From the NCBI RefSeq assembly GCF_019320115.1, contig NC_089597.1, positions 118,488,000-118,551,999 of the forward strand: a DNA stretch of 64,000 bases, read 5' to 3'. Position 1 is the stretch's first letter. The number at the start of each line of letters is the position of its first letter. Source of the stretch: Miscanthus floridulus (lineage: Eukaryota > Streptophyta > Magnoliopsida > Poales > Poaceae). Made by a program: the position numbers and the translations under genes. This document shows positions 21,601-33,319 of this stretch, piece by piece. The notes beneath the pieces are model-generated. The model saw nothing but the letters and a program-made list of their open reading frames with translations, was not told where the DNA came from and did not search any database.

Positions 21601-24600
21601 ATGGAGCTATGGGGCAGATCCGGCATTACCCCTCAGCGCTTGGAGGGCCTCGTCTGCCGCGGCCTCCTCCGCCCATTGGCCGCTACTGAGGGGTGCCTAC
21701 TACCTGGTGATGAGGATGAGTCATCGCCGCCCGAAGGGTATGTCATGTCCTTTGCTATCTTCCACGAGCGGGGATTCACCGTACCTGCGCATAGATTTCT
21801 TCGGGGGCTATTGGATTACTACCAGGTGGAGTTGCAGCATCTTACTCCTAATGGGGTCCAACATATGGTGGCATTTGTTGCCCTGTGTGAAGGTTTCCTG
21901 GGGATCGATCCCCACTTTGATTTGTGGCGGCACTTCTTCACCATCAGCCAGTCGAAGAGGCGGGTTGGGGGAAAGGAGGTGAGTGTGCCGATGGGATGTG
22001 CCAACATTCATCTACGCCATACCTAGGCGAGTGGCTACCCGTTGATGCATCTGTCGACCTCCAACAAGGGGTGGCATTTGCAGTGGTTTTACATCAGGGA
22101 TGACGTGAATGCCCCCCTGCCGAAGTATTCAGGGTGCCTCATCGAAGAGGCCCCGGAGTCGTGGAAGTGGGGCGTCCTGACTAAGGAGAAGAAGCACATC
22201 ACCGACCTTCTTGTTGCCCTGCACGCTCTGAAGGACCAGGTCATGAAAGGGTCAGGGATCATTGGCGCCTACCATGCGAGGAGGGTGGCGCCACTGATGG
22301 CGCGCATGCTTCCCCTGCACCGGATGGTGCCTAGAGTGTCATTTGAAGGGACGGTGCTCGTCGATGAAGCACTTCCTCCCTCTGAGGTGGCGCAACGCAT
22401 CAAGAAGGCGATGGAGCCTTCGAAGGACTCCGTCAGCATCGTCCTCGATCATGTGTATCCGGTGCCGGGGCATCCCCCAATGCAGTCGGAACCGGGGTTT
22501 TTTGACTTCGTAAGCTTTCTTTCCCCGCGCTCCTCTTTTCGCTTGAATTTCTGATCCCTTGATGCTAACTTTGGGATGGCGGGACCAGCCGAGGGGACTT
22601 TCCTTCAAGGAGAGTCTGGCCCCAGTGCCGAAGGACCAGGTCCTAGCAGTGGCGAATCGCACTGTGGCCGAGTGGGAGAAGAGGACAAGGGAGCTCATGA
22701 AGATGGAGATGATATAGAAGCAGCAGGCACGGGATCGAGGAGAGGAGGTACGCAGTGATGACGACGACGATGATGACGAGGTAGCTGCCGACGTGGATTG
22801 GGACGTCCTGGAGGATGAGGACACGCTGACAAGTGCCCACCCATCCATGCAGGGGCCCTTCTCGTTCCACATGGAGGGAAGTGAGTCCGTGAGGTTAGCC
22901 GAGGTGGGCTGAACCTCCAGCCCGTCCTCAGGGCCGATGGGAGCCAGAGAGTCCGCCGCTTCACACGGGGTGCCGGCGGAGGATCGGTGGGTGGGAGGAG
23001 GCGAACCTGCCGCTACTCCCAAGGTGCTGATGGAGGGAGGTGGCTCTACTGCCGCGCCCCACGGGATGATGGAGGTGGGTGGTGCTGCCGCCCCGCCCGA
23101 GGCATTAACGGAGAGGGGCGGCTCTATTGTCGTGCCCTCGGAGATAAGGGAGATGAACTCCCCTGCCCAGGAGCAGGGGGCAGGCTCAAAGCAGGCCAAA
23201 GGCGCTAGAGTAAGCCACTGATTCCCCCTATTTTTTCTTGTTTTTATTTTCCCGCTTTGACCTTACGCCCTTCACCTTCGTGTAGATTCTTGCGGACGGG
23301 CCATTCTCTGGGGCTGGCGCCCAAGAAGAGCCTTGCCCTCCAGGCAGGATGGACCATGCTGCTCGACATTGCCCTATTTCGGGCAGGAGCGGCGCTGACG
23401 CTGCGGCCTCGTTGGCCGATCCGGCGGAGCCCGTGCCCTCGGTGGTTGCCGAGCAGGCGACGTCTTCCATGGTGGGGCGCGACCCCACCAGCCAAGAGTT
23501 TGGTATCACCGACGAATGTGGTCGTGATCGTGCCTGGCCAGGAGCCGCCGAACGTAGGCATGGTGGTGTTCGAGGGGCCGACGCAGTCCGTGTCTCCGGT
23601 GGCTCAAACGACGGCATTCGACGTGGGCTGGACGAAGAGGGATGCGGCCCAATGGTCCCCAACCCCAACGAGCCAGGCGCATCCGGATGCAGTCGCGATG
23701 GTGTCCATGGGAGCTGTGCAGTCCATGCCACCGAAGACCCAGGCAGTGGTGCCCATGACCGCAGCAAACCCGGTGGGGCTGGACATCGCCATGGCAGCGC
23801 CTGAGGGAGTGGCGCAATCCATGCCACCAGCGGCCTAGGCCGCGGCGCCCGAGATGGGCCTAATGGAGGAGGACATGGCCGGAGGGTCTTCAGGCGTTGT
23901 GACAGTGGTGGGGAGGACCAGAAGGGAGCTACCTTTGGCCCAGTTGTTGGGAGGCAGCCGCTCCCCTGCACGGGGCGAGCCGTCGCTTCAGTGGATGGCC
24001 GCTCAGGACCCAACTTTGGTTCTTTTTTCGCTTGACGATGCTACCGAGAGTTTGGAGTGGGAAAATCTTGACTTCGGGTTCTCAGCTATGATGGATGCCT
24101 TGAGGGAGGCTAGTGGTGCCCTGCGCAAAATCCTCATTCCTACTGGCCGGGTATCCGCTTGATCTTCTCCCTCGTTTTTTTCTTTCTTCACGTATTTTTG
24201 TGTTTTTGTGTTTTTTGATACTGGTCTTCTTTTCAGTGTATTGTTGCTCGTAGCTAGAACAAGTCCTAATTCCTCCGTGAGCAAAAGGCGGAATGGGACC
24301 GCCTTACCGAGGAGGCCCGGCTGCGAGGAGATGTGGGAGCATAGCTGGCTGTCGCCCAGCAGCGGGAGGCCAAGGCGTGTTGTGACGCGGAGGAGATCCA
24401 TGGGATGTTCGAGGACTTATCGGTGAGGGTGAAGCTAGACAAGGAGGCGGCCTCCAGGCTTCGAAAGGAGCAGGATGAGTTGCTACAGAAGGATGTCGCG
24501 GCTAGTGTGCAGGTCGTTGAGCTCCTAGCGGAGCTGGAGACAGAGCGGGACCTCAAGCTGAAGGCTGAGGAGAGGTCCATGGTGTTGCAGCAGAGGGTGG

Positions 24601-25197
24601 ACCGGGAGGCCAAGGTGATCTCCCGGTTGCGCAAGGAGCGATGAGCTACACCGGACCGAGGAAAGACTTCGTTCGGAGTGTGGCACAGCCCATGAGGATC
24701 ATGACTGAGCCATCCGGGAGCACGACGTGGAGCGTCGGGTGGTCGAGTCCCTCTAGGCAGATCTTGGAGCCGTGATGAACCGAAGGTTGGATGCCGAGAG
24801 CGTCGCTGCTAGGCTGGACAAGGAGCTTACTGAAGTGCGAGGGATCCTTTAGACCGAGAGTGATGAGCACAACCTTCTGCAAGCCACTATCAGGGTGGTC
24901 ATCGATGCCCTGAGGGTGGCGCAGCTGGTGGAAACCAGCTCGCTCACGGCTCGTGCCGCGGGTATCACGGCGCGGGTGGGACAACTTGAGGAGGACGCCT
25001 TTCACACTAGGATCACCCAAGCCTTCGCTATTGTCCATTCCCATTATGATCGGGAGATCAACCTGGAGGTAATGAGCCAAGGCTTCACGCCTGTCTATGA
25101 AGATGCTGAGCGGGACGAGATGGAGAAGGCGGTGACTGCTCTTGCGCGGGACCTGTCGAACAGGCTGAAAGAATCGGTTCTCCCTCCGCGGAAGTAG
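21601..25197 (+). pseudogene. Spliced antisense gene of the Gypsy element (gypsy-type transposon domain and coiled coil)
   Basis: Runs opposite to gag-pol. Exon 1 (21601-22509) starts MELWGRSGITPQRLEGL and contains HRFLRGLLDYYQVELQHLTP, GCANIHLRH and MHLSTSNKGWHLQWFYIRDD. This is the domain catalogued in plants as putative gypsy-type transposon domain (Transposase_28). One in-frame TAG (22024-22026) interrupts it. The exon ends at TTC/GTAAGC; a 79-bp intron (22510-22588) contains TGCTAAC and ends ACCAG. Exon 2 continues in the same frame (PRGLSFKESLAPVPKD), with a TAG at 22715. Further candidate introns lie at about 23211-23285 and 24150-24270. The C-terminal part (about 24290-25197) is a long coiled coil, ending INLEVMSQGFTPVYEDAERDEMEKAV...LPPRK. 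Function unknown. Stops mark this copy as broken. Confidence 0.75.
22510..22588 (+). other. Probable intron of the antisense gene
   Basis: Begins GTAAGC and ends ACCAG, with a branch-point-like TGCTAAC 24-30 bases before the end and a pyrimidine-rich middle. Removing it joins GFFDF to PRGLSFKES in phase 0, and the family frame continues on both sides. Confidence 0.65.
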
Positions 25198-28100
25198 TTA
25201 GTTGAATAAGTTTGATAAACACTTATCTATAATATGTGAACAAGTGTCGGTACTTTTGTGTCCGAAAGCGGATTCATGACTTTGTTTCGCACTTTTGTTT
25301 TATTTGTTTGATCCTACCTTCTTCCTTTTTTACAATGAGAAAAGATTTACGTGATCTGACCCTTCCGTTTGTTTAAGACTGTAGGGCCCGAGGTATTTAG
25401 GGGAGATTTTGATTGTGCTATGAGCAAAAATTACCATAGCCATCTAGGCATGGGCTTTTTATAGTCTTACCAATCTGTTCCCCTGAATTTTGCCGCTAGT
25501 CTTAGTGCGAGGAAGAGGTCTGCTGTAAAGACTTTTTCAAAAAAGGAAAGGTGGTACCCGTACCTTTATCAGCCCCCAAGTGAGATCCGATCCCTTGTGG
25601 TTGCTGGGGTCGGATGTTACTAGAGACCAGAGCGAGAGAAACAAACTTATGTTTTGTATTCACACGTTTCCCTTACTTGGCGATCGCTGCGTGACTGTAC
25701 GTTCGGTCTCATTGATGGTCTGGCCTTTCTCGAGCCCCCACGCATGGTGGGGATTCAGTCAAGGGCCGTCTCATTCGTGACTGTCGCCCCATCATTGGTT
25801 TTTCACAACCAGAGGGGTTAAGGCGACGTCACTTGCCTCGATGGCTCGAGTGACGAGCTTTATAAGCTCGCTAACAGGGATGTTCGGATGGAATCTGATC
25901 CTGTTTGCTTCGTGACAGGGTCGACAAAGCCCTCGGGTGGCGTTCCGTTGCTCCTTGGCCCGCCTTCCAACAGATTCCCCCTCAATGGGGTTTCTATGGG
26001 CTCGGCTAGAGGCTAGATTGAACAAGAAGGTTGAGATGACCCTATTCGCCTTAATGTGGGTTGGGCAAAGGCCGTTGAGGCTCATCTGCGTTTTCTTCCC
26101 TGGCTCTTGTTCGACGCAGGGCAGCTCTGGACCCTTCGCGGGTTAGCCTTCGAACCTTGGTCTGTCGGTCCGGCTCGAACCCCTGAGCCCTTTAGGGTCT
26201 AATAGGGGTCAGCCATGTTTTTGCGCGTTACCCCGTCCTCGATTTCCACAATCAGAGGGGCTGAGTTGATGACACTTGCCTCGATGGCTCGAGTGTCGCG
26301 CTTAATGAGCTCACTATCGAGTATGTTCATGTGAAATCCGGGTCCATCATTCGTTGACGGGATCGGTAGAGCCCTCATGTGGCATTTCACTACTTCTTAA
26401 CCCGCCTCGCGACAGATGCTCGAGTTGTTCGATAGGCTTAGGTGGCCCGTTGGCCTCTCCTCGACGGAGATTCTGTGGGGTTGGCTCGGGGTTAGAATCG
26501 AACAAGAAAGGTCGAGGCGTCCCTGTCCGCTTCTGAGTGAGGTCGGGCAAGGCTACTGGGGCTCGTCTATGTTTTTCTCCCCTAGCTCTGTTTGATGCAA
26601 GGCAGCCTCGAGCCCTTCATGGGCTAGCCTTCAAACCTCGGTCGGTCGCCGCTCATATTGAATGAGGCGACTGCCACTTTGTGACGCGACACAAAGCGTT
26701 GAGATGCAGAGATTTGCATATGCAATGCTTGGATGTATGGTTTTAATGTATCACTAAATTGAAATGAAAGTGGGGTTTGGTAACGTTACCTTTGTGATAT
26801 GAGCGATGGGAAGCTCCTACCATATGTGTTCGTGCTGGGTTTGGGCCCGATGTTTGCGACGAGGTTGGTGTAACCTGCATAAGAGTCGCTATTTTTTGTT
26901 TTTGTCTCTCGGCGGTAATTCGAGCCACTCAATTGATTTAGTCGACCTGACAGCTTCTCCTCGAAGGAGGTTCTACAGGGGGACCCCTCCAAACCCTTCT
27001 CGGGAAGGTGGGAGTCGAGGCTTGCGGTGCGGGGAACTGTGAGTTCGATTTATGCTGGTGAACAAAAAACACCGTAGCTGTTGAGGCGTAGGGTTCGATG
27101 GTTCGTCCAGTTGTATTCATAGTTTTATACCCACACACCGTGCTTCTGGTTTTAAACGTAAGGAGGGGTCGGGTGAAGAGGGCGATAGACACCCTCGACA
27201 GCCCTCGAGCAATGTCCGTGCCTTTGCTATTGCTGGGGTCGGAGGCTCGGTAAAGAAATTAACACTCAAAGTATGTAAATAGAGGTGCTTATCTTTCAAT
27301 GGTCGTCCGTTCGTTGTTTTGCCTGGGCCGCCCGATCGACCCAGGTGGCCCATTGGGCTCCCCCTAGAGGGGGGTTCCGTTGTTAGGTCGTTCCACGGTC
27401 CTGCCTAGGGGAAGCGGAGAGTTGCCTGCATGCGAGCGTGCCCCGGTCCTCATGCCCGGGGCGCATTAGCGGCGGGCCATGCCCAGGCGACGTTCTGTCT
27501 AACCAGGCGACGTCTTGTCGACCAGAGCGCGTCCCTCCGGCTCCGTCACATTCCCTCAGATTTCTGTCAGCATTGATTTCGCATTTGCATTGAATAGGGG
27601 AAGACAGAGAGTTTTTCATCCCAACCTTTCGCCTTTCCTTAGCTGCTGAGCCCCCTCTTTAAATAGGGGGGAAGAGGAATTCTCGTCCCACCTCCTTGCC
27701 AGCCTCTGAGCCATCACCTCTTCTCCTTCCTTTCCACCAAATGCATCAGTTCCTATGTAAGAGAGGGTAATGCCAGGGAGAGAAAAACTCACAGATCCGC
27801 TCATGAATCTAGAGCGTGATGTCAAGCTAGAGGTCATCCAACATAGATGAGATGGTGTGGGTCGCCTGTGTTGATTAGGGGTTTGCTGCTGCCGAAGGAG
27901 GAGGAGCACTGGAGGGTGCCGAATGTCATCGGTTTTGCCATTGTGTGTTGCGGCCTTCCTTCGGCGGGAGGCGCCCCCGCCTAGATGCTGTTGTCATGGT
28001 TGTGGCTGATGACGATGGCGTAGTCCCTGGACGCCCCAGCGGAGGGGCACCGCAGTCGCCGGTGTGGTGCTCGATGTTGCAGGTGACGGCGCCTTCGAGG

Positions 28101-28790
28101 ATCTCATGGAGCGGTAGGACGTCGTCGATGGAGAGCATGGTGCAGCGGCCACAGTAGACGAACTGGCCTATGTACATGGCCAGACGTTGCCGATGGAGAG
28201 CGTGGCGCGGCGGCCGTAATAGTACTCATAGCAAAGCTAGGTAGAGACTGTAATTGAATAAGTTTGTGGGGGAGCCCCCGAGTGAATAGTCCTTTGAATT
28301 TTAAGAGCACATTAGTCCTTTTTGTGATGAAATCACTTTGTAAGTGGCGAATTTGTGCAAAGAATGAACAAATTTTCATCTTTTGTTACGGCAAACAGTT
28401 TTTCAACTTCCTCTTTTTGTAGAAGAGGTTTTGATGCTCTCCGACCCTTCCCATGGCTCAAGTTGCAAAAAACTAGGAGTGTGGGTGAACTAATTCTGAT
28501 TACGCTGGTGAGCAAGGAGGTCGTAGCCGCTGGGGCGTGGGTTTCCCACAGTCCTACCAGTTGTACTCAGAATTTGCTCCCGAAATCCTAGCCCTTAGGA
28601 CTTGTTACGGGAAGAGTGGAAAACTTAGAGAATGTTTGTAGAGGTAACACATGAAGTGTTTGCAAGATAAACATACTTGTATCATTTGTATCAGCCCTCG
28701 AGTGAGGTCCGCCCCCTCGCAATTTGCAGGGGTCGGATGTCACTAAAGATTGGGGATTTGTAAAGGCATGAACTGATAAGAAGAAGTATG
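25198..28790. repeat. Gypsy 3' non-coding region with diverged direct repeats
   Basis: No coding region supported. Two diverged copies of a segment of about 400-430 bp lie at 25795-26170 and 26235-26650. Both contain CTTGCCTCGATGGCTCGAGTG, AGAGCCCT(C), a GAACAAGAA block, and end with GGGTTAGCCTTC / GGGCTAGCCTTC. Weaker related blocks occur at about 26900-27040 and 27320-27375. A separate pair, CAGCCC(C/T)C(A/G)AGTGAG with GGGGTCGGATGT, occurs at 25570 and 28691. This is an array of decayed repeats between antisense gene and integrase. Confidence 0.6.
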
Positions 28791-28797
28791 TGTTTAT

Positions 28798-29672
28798 TTA
28801 AGGGTAAAAATGACGTAGCTGCTCGATGTTCCAGGCGTTGGAGAAGACCTTGCCGTTGATGGTTTTCAACTTGTAGGCGCCTGAGTAGAGTACTTCCGCG
28901 ACGACGTATGGCCCCTCCCAGGGTGGGGAGAGCTTGTGGCGGTCCTTGTTGCTCTGCACGAGGCGGAGGACAAGGTCTCCGACGTTGAAGGCTCGGTCCC
29001 GCACCCGTCGGCCGGGGTACCATCGCAACACCTGCTGGTACATGGCTGAACGGAGGAGGGCGATGTCGTGGGCTTTGTCTAGCTAGTCCATGGTGTATTG
29101 GTGGGATGCCTTGGCCCCCTGTTCGTCGTATGCTCTGATTCTTAGCGCTCCATAGTCAAGGTCCGTTAGGAGAACAGCCTCAGAACCGTAGACCATGAAG
29201 AAAGGTGTATAGCCCGTGGCCCGGTTGGGAGTTGTCCTTAGGCTATAGAGCACCGCCGGGAGCTTGGTGACCCAGCGCGCGCTGAACTTATTCAACCGGT
29301 TGAAGATCCTAGGCTTAAGGCCCTGCAGGAGCATTCTATTTGTGTGCTCGACCTACCCGTTCGTCTAGGGTGCGTGACGGCCGCCCAATCGATCCGGATG
29401 TGTTGTTCATCGTAGAATCGAATGAATTTCCTACCGGTGAACTGCATGCCGTTGTTTGTGATGATGGAGTTCAGTACTTCAAAGCGATGGATGATGTCGA
29501 GGAAGAACAACATAGCTTGCTTGGATTTGATTGTGGAGATCGGTCGAGCTTCGATCCATTTCATAAACTTGTCTATGGTGACAAGTGGGTGGGTGAAGCC
29601 CCCGGGCGCCTTTTTGAGTGGCCCAACTAGATCGAGCCCCCAGACCACGAAGGGCCATGTGACGGGGATCAT
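28798..29672 (-). pseudogene. Gypsy integrase
   Basis: Core domain from 29672: VVWGLDLVGPLKKAPGGF, VTIDKFMKWIEARP, SIITNNGMQFTG. A frameshift follows; another frame (29334-29083) gives LLQGLKPRIFNRLNKFSARWVTKLPAVLYSLRTTPNRATGYTPF (interrupted near 29090). The C-terminal part (29043-28798) reads MYQQVLRWYPGRRVRDRAFNVGDLVLRLVQ and LSPPWEGPYVVAEVL, the GPY/F module. The first catalytic aspartate (GLDLVGP) is present. The second position reads NNG instead of the usual DNG, so the active site is lost. Integrase would join element cDNA to chromosomal DNA in the nucleus. Confidence 0.85.
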
Positions 29673-30029
29673 CTGGAGTGCCTAGGCCAGGATGTGAGTC
29701 TACCAAGCGTAGTACTGACACCCTTCGTAGGTGCGTATGATTTGCTCAGCGTCGGTTACTGTAGTGGGCCAGTAGAAGCCCTATTGGAATGCATTTCGAA
29801 CCAAGGTCCTCGGCATGGCATGGTGACCACAGACCCCATCGTGGATGTTGCTCAGCAAAAGTCTTCCCTATTCACCGGGGATGCAGAGCTGCAGGATCCC
29901 GATGTGGCTCCGTCTGTATAGTTCGCCCTCTACAAGAACAAAGGACTTGGCGCGTCGTGTGAGCCGTCGAGCTTCCGTCTTGTCCGTTGGCAGTGTGTCA
30001 CGGAGGAGGTAGTCGAGGTAGGGCATTCT

Positions 30030-30632
30030 CTAGTCATCTAGAGGGTCGGGCTTTGCAGCCAGATCCTCTTCAAGCTCCGTGACCTTGGGATTGGACAGAA
30101 TAGTCAGCGGGTCAGCCCTCGGGGCCAGATCAGACGGGCCATCCTCGGCCCATTTCGACCCTTTGTAGCACACCGAGGGTTTGTGTTGGTCACTAGCGAA
30201 GACACCTATTGGCACTGGCTCTCGACCGGACGTTGCCTTCACGAGTGCGTCGGCCGCCTCGTTGAGGCGCCTTGGGACGTGATTAAGTTTGAGGCCATCG
30301 AACTTGTCCTCCAGCCGTCGGACATCTTGGCAGTACGCAGCCATCTTAGCGTCGTGGCATCTAGACTCCTTCATGACTTGGTTAACGACCAGCTGAGAGT
30401 CACCCCGAATGTCGAGGCATCGGATGCCCAGCTCGATGGTGATGCGTTGGCCGTTGACGAGTGCCTTGTATTCGGCCACATTATTTGATGAGGGAAAATG
30501 GAGCCAAACCATGTACCTCATGCAGACCCTGAGGGGTGATACGAAGACCAGCCCTGCACCGACACCCTTCTTCATCAGCGACCCATAGAAATACATCATC
30601 CAGCACTCTTGATCAACGACCGCTAGTGGCAT
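30030..30632 (-). pseudogene. Gypsy second (archaeal-type) RNase H domain and linker
   Basis: Two hundred residues beginning MPLAVVDQECWMMYFYGS. The pattern AGLVFVSP, NNVAEYKALVNG, IRGDSQLVVNQV and NEAADALVKA is an RNase H fold of the kind found as an extra domain in Tat elements, after the ordinary RNase H. The family's first catalytic aspartate lies in YFDGS; here the text is YFYGS, so it is replaced by tyrosine. The glutamate (VAEYKAL) and the aspartates in RGDSQ and EAADAL are kept. An acidic linker (TELEEDLAAKPDPLDD) follows before integrase. Confidence 0.82.
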
Positions 30633-31499
30633 CTAGACCTCGGTCCACTCCGCGATGAAGTTAGCCAGCACCTGGGACTTGATCGCTGTTCGAGGGGCAT
30701 CCCCGATGCCTTGATCCATTAGCTCAAGTGCCCACTTTGCGGTTCTTCCTGTGGCATCTTGGCTATGGACGACCTCGCCAAGGGGGAACGACATCACTAC
30801 TGTCACATGGTGTGACTCGAAGTAATGGCGTAGCTTCCTTTTGGTGATGAGGACGGCGTATAGGAGCTTCTGGATTTGGGAGTAGCGGGTTTTGGAGTCG
30901 GATAGTAGCTCGCTGATGAAGTACACTGGGCACTGTACCTTGAGGGCGTGCCCCTCTTCTTCCCATTCTACTACTAGGGCGGCGCTAACCACTTGCGTGG
31001 TGGCCGCTATGTATAGCAGGAGAGATTCTCCATCGCTTGGAGGGACTAGGACCGAGGGTTTTGTTAGAAGTAGCTTGACCATGTCAAGTGCCTCCTTGGC
31101 CTTGGCTATCCACTCAAAGCGGTCGGCTTTCTTTAGGAGTCGATAAAGGGGGAGTCCTCGTTCGTCGAGGCGTGAGATGAATCGGCTGAGGGCGGCGAGG
31201 CACCCTGCGACCTGTTGAACCCCTTTTATGTTCTGGATCGGACCCATCCTTGTAATGGCTGAGATTTTCTTTGGGTTGGCTTCGATGCCACGCTCAGAGA
31301 TGATAAAGCCGAGCAGCATGCCCCTCGGGACCCTGAAAACATATTTCTCGGGATTGAGTTTGATGCAATTTGCTCGGAGTTTCACAAAGGTTTGCTCAAG
31401 ATCATCGACAAGGCGATCAGCCCATTTGGACTTAACTACGATGTCGTCGATGTAGGCCTCAATGGTACGCCCAATGAGGTCCCCAAAGTAATTGAGCAT
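30633..31499 (-). pseudogene. Gypsy reverse transcriptase (YIDD) and RNase H
   Basis: It starts MLNYFGDLIGRTIEAYIDDIVVKSK, the catalytic YIDD box. It continues with KCIKLNPEKYVF-type RT text (here NCIKLNPEKYVFRV), LLGFIISERGIEANPKKI and GCLAALSRFISRL, then the first RNase H region with LLLYIAATTQVVSAALVVE, YFISELLSDSKTRYSQIQKLLYAVL and KLRHYFESH. It ends ANFIAEWTEV. The N-terminal part of RT is in another frame (31530-31754), so the polyprotein is frameshifted near 31500-31530. Two hundred and eighty-eight residues are open here. Confidence 0.87.
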
Positions 31500-31529
31500 A
31501 CAGCGCTGGTAAGTGGCCCCATCGTTTTT

Positions 31530-31973
31530 TCAGACCGAACGACATTGAGACGTAGCAGAACGATTCGAAGGGGTGATAAAAGATGTCGCGAGTTGGTCGG
31601 ACTCTTTTATTGTGATTTGGTGGTAGCCGAAGTACGCGTCAAGGAAGCAGAGGGTTTCGCACCCTGAGGTGGAATCGACTATTTGGTCGATGCGTGGTAA
31701 AGGAAACGGGTCTTTTGGGCACGCCTTGTTGAGACCCATGTAGTCGACACACATCCTCCATTTCCTGCTCTTTTTTCATACAAGAACGGGATTTGCTAAC
31801 CACTCTGGGTGGTGTACTTCCCTGATGAATCCGGCGGCAAGTAGTTTTGCTATCTGTTCACCGATGGCCTTGCGCTTTTCCTCGTTGAAGCGATGCAGGC
31901 GTTGCTTCACCGACTTGGAGCCTGGGTGAATTTTCAAGGTATGCTCGGCGACCTCCCTCGGGATGCCTAGCAT
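31530..31973 (-). pseudogene. Gypsy reverse transcriptase, N-terminal part
   Basis: 31973-31776 reads MLGIPREVAEHTLKIHPGSKSVKQRLHRFNEEKRKAIGEQIAKLLAAGFIREV, the usual Gypsy pol segment before RT. After a stop, 31754-31530 gives MCVDYMGLNKACPKDPFPLPRIDQIVD, CFLDAYFGYHQI and TSFITPS. The palm aspartate in FLDAYFGYHQI is present. The family normally continues with the FG-x-x-NA segment up to YIDD; here a frameshift intervenes. Confidence 0.83.
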
Positions 31974-32036
31974 ATCCGAAGGTTTCCACGCAAAGATGTC
32001 TTTGTTGTCGTGAAGGAAGTCAACGAGTGCACTTTC

Positions 32037-33317
32037 CTATTTGGAGGAGAGCGCGGTACCTATGCGTACCGTTTTACCCTCGGAGCTGCTGGGGTCTATG
32101 AGGACCTCTTTGGAGCCCCCTGCCGATTTGAACGACCTGACCAATTTCTTTGCGTCGGGCGCTTCTTCGACGACCTCCTCCCTGAGGGCGGCGAGTTCCC
32201 TAAAGACGACGATTGTTGTGGCATGGCCGCAGCACTCGACTTCGCACTCATAGGCCCATTGGAAGGAGGTGCTGACTATGATGACCCCGTGTGGGCCCGA
32301 CATCTTCAGCTTGAGGTATGTGTAGTTGGGGACGGCCATGAACTTCGCGTAGCATGGTCGTCCCAAGATGGTGTGGAAGGTTCTGGGGAACCCTACCACA
32401 TCGAAGGTGAGGGTCTCAGTCCTGTGTTTGGACTGATTCCCAAAGGTAACGGGTAGATCGATCTGTTCGAGTGGCGTGGCCTGTTTTCCAGGGATGACGC
32501 CGTGGAAAGGCGCTTGGACTGGGCGAAGGTGTGTTCGGTTGATGCCCATTACGTCGAGCGTCTTTGCGTACATGATGTTGAGTCCGTTGCCTCCGTCCAT
32601 CAGGACTTTGGTGAGGCGCTTTGGGCCAACGATCGGGTCGGCGACAAGCGGATACCTTCTCGGATGTGGGATGGCATTCGGATGGTCGGTTCGATCGAAG
32701 GTTATGACGGACTCTGACCACCGGAGGAAGAGAGGTGTGGCCGATTGGGCCGTGTAGACTTGACGGCGTGCGACCTTCTGACGACGTTTGGAGTCATAGG
32801 CCGTTGATCCTCCTAAGATCATGAGACAGCCATCCGGCGTTGGAAAGCCATCATCCTTCTCCTCGACATCATCGGCGGCGGGGGCAGGTTCCTTCCCCTG
32901 CTCCCCCTTGTTGGTGCTTTTGGCCAAGAACTTGCGCATGAGGCCGCAGTCCTTGAGCAGATGCTTTATGGGGAAGGCATGGTTCGGGCTTGGCCCCTCG
33001 AGCATTTTCTCGAAGTGGTTCGGAGCGCCCTCCGTGGGCTTCCGACCACCCTTGCGGTCAGCAGCAGCCATGAGTGGGTCCTCACGCCGTTGCTTCTTGT
33101 TTTTCCTTTTGGCGGAACGATTGGAGGTGCCTTCGCCGGCACCCTCGTCCCGCCTTGCCTTGCCCTCGAGGCGATCGAAGATCGCTCCGACCGCCTCCTC
33201 TTCGGAGGCATGGCTGGTGGCGATGTCCAGGAGCTCCTTGGTGGTTCGCGGGCCCTTACGTCCTAGCTTGTGGACCAAAGACTCGCAGGTTGTCCTGGAC
33301 AGGAAGGCTCCTATCAC
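32037..33317 (-). pseudogene. Gypsy gag C-terminus and protease (426 residues)
   Basis: The longest open part of gag-pol. Residues about 1-90 end the gag region (IGAFLSRTTCESLVHKLGRKGPRT, ELLDIATSHASEEEAVGAIF). A basic, proline-rich linker with a degenerate C/H-rich segment (NHAFPIKHLLKDCGLMRKFL) follows. The retropepsin-like protease lies around residues 225-330 with VLMDGGNGLNIMYAKTLD (D-G-G instead of D-[ST]-G, as seen in Tat elements) and VVGFPRTFHTILGRPCYAKFMAVPNYTYLKLKM. Gag upstream is in other frames (33476-34433). Open but not a full gene. Confidence 0.8.
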
Positions 33318-33319
33318 GT

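Noticed and set aside
22024..22026. Intron starting at GTGAGT (21979) to bypass the TAG in the antisense gene
   Set aside because: The family text continues in the same frame on both sides of the TAG (GCANIHLRH before, MHLSTSNKGWHLQWF after), so a nonsense change is simpler than an intron that would remove conserved residues.
22339..24013. Long minus-strand ORFs (22339-23199 and 23228-24013)
   Set aside because: These are GC-rich shadow frames antisense to the spliced gene of the Gypsy element. Translations are low-complexity proline/serine/arginine text without domains.
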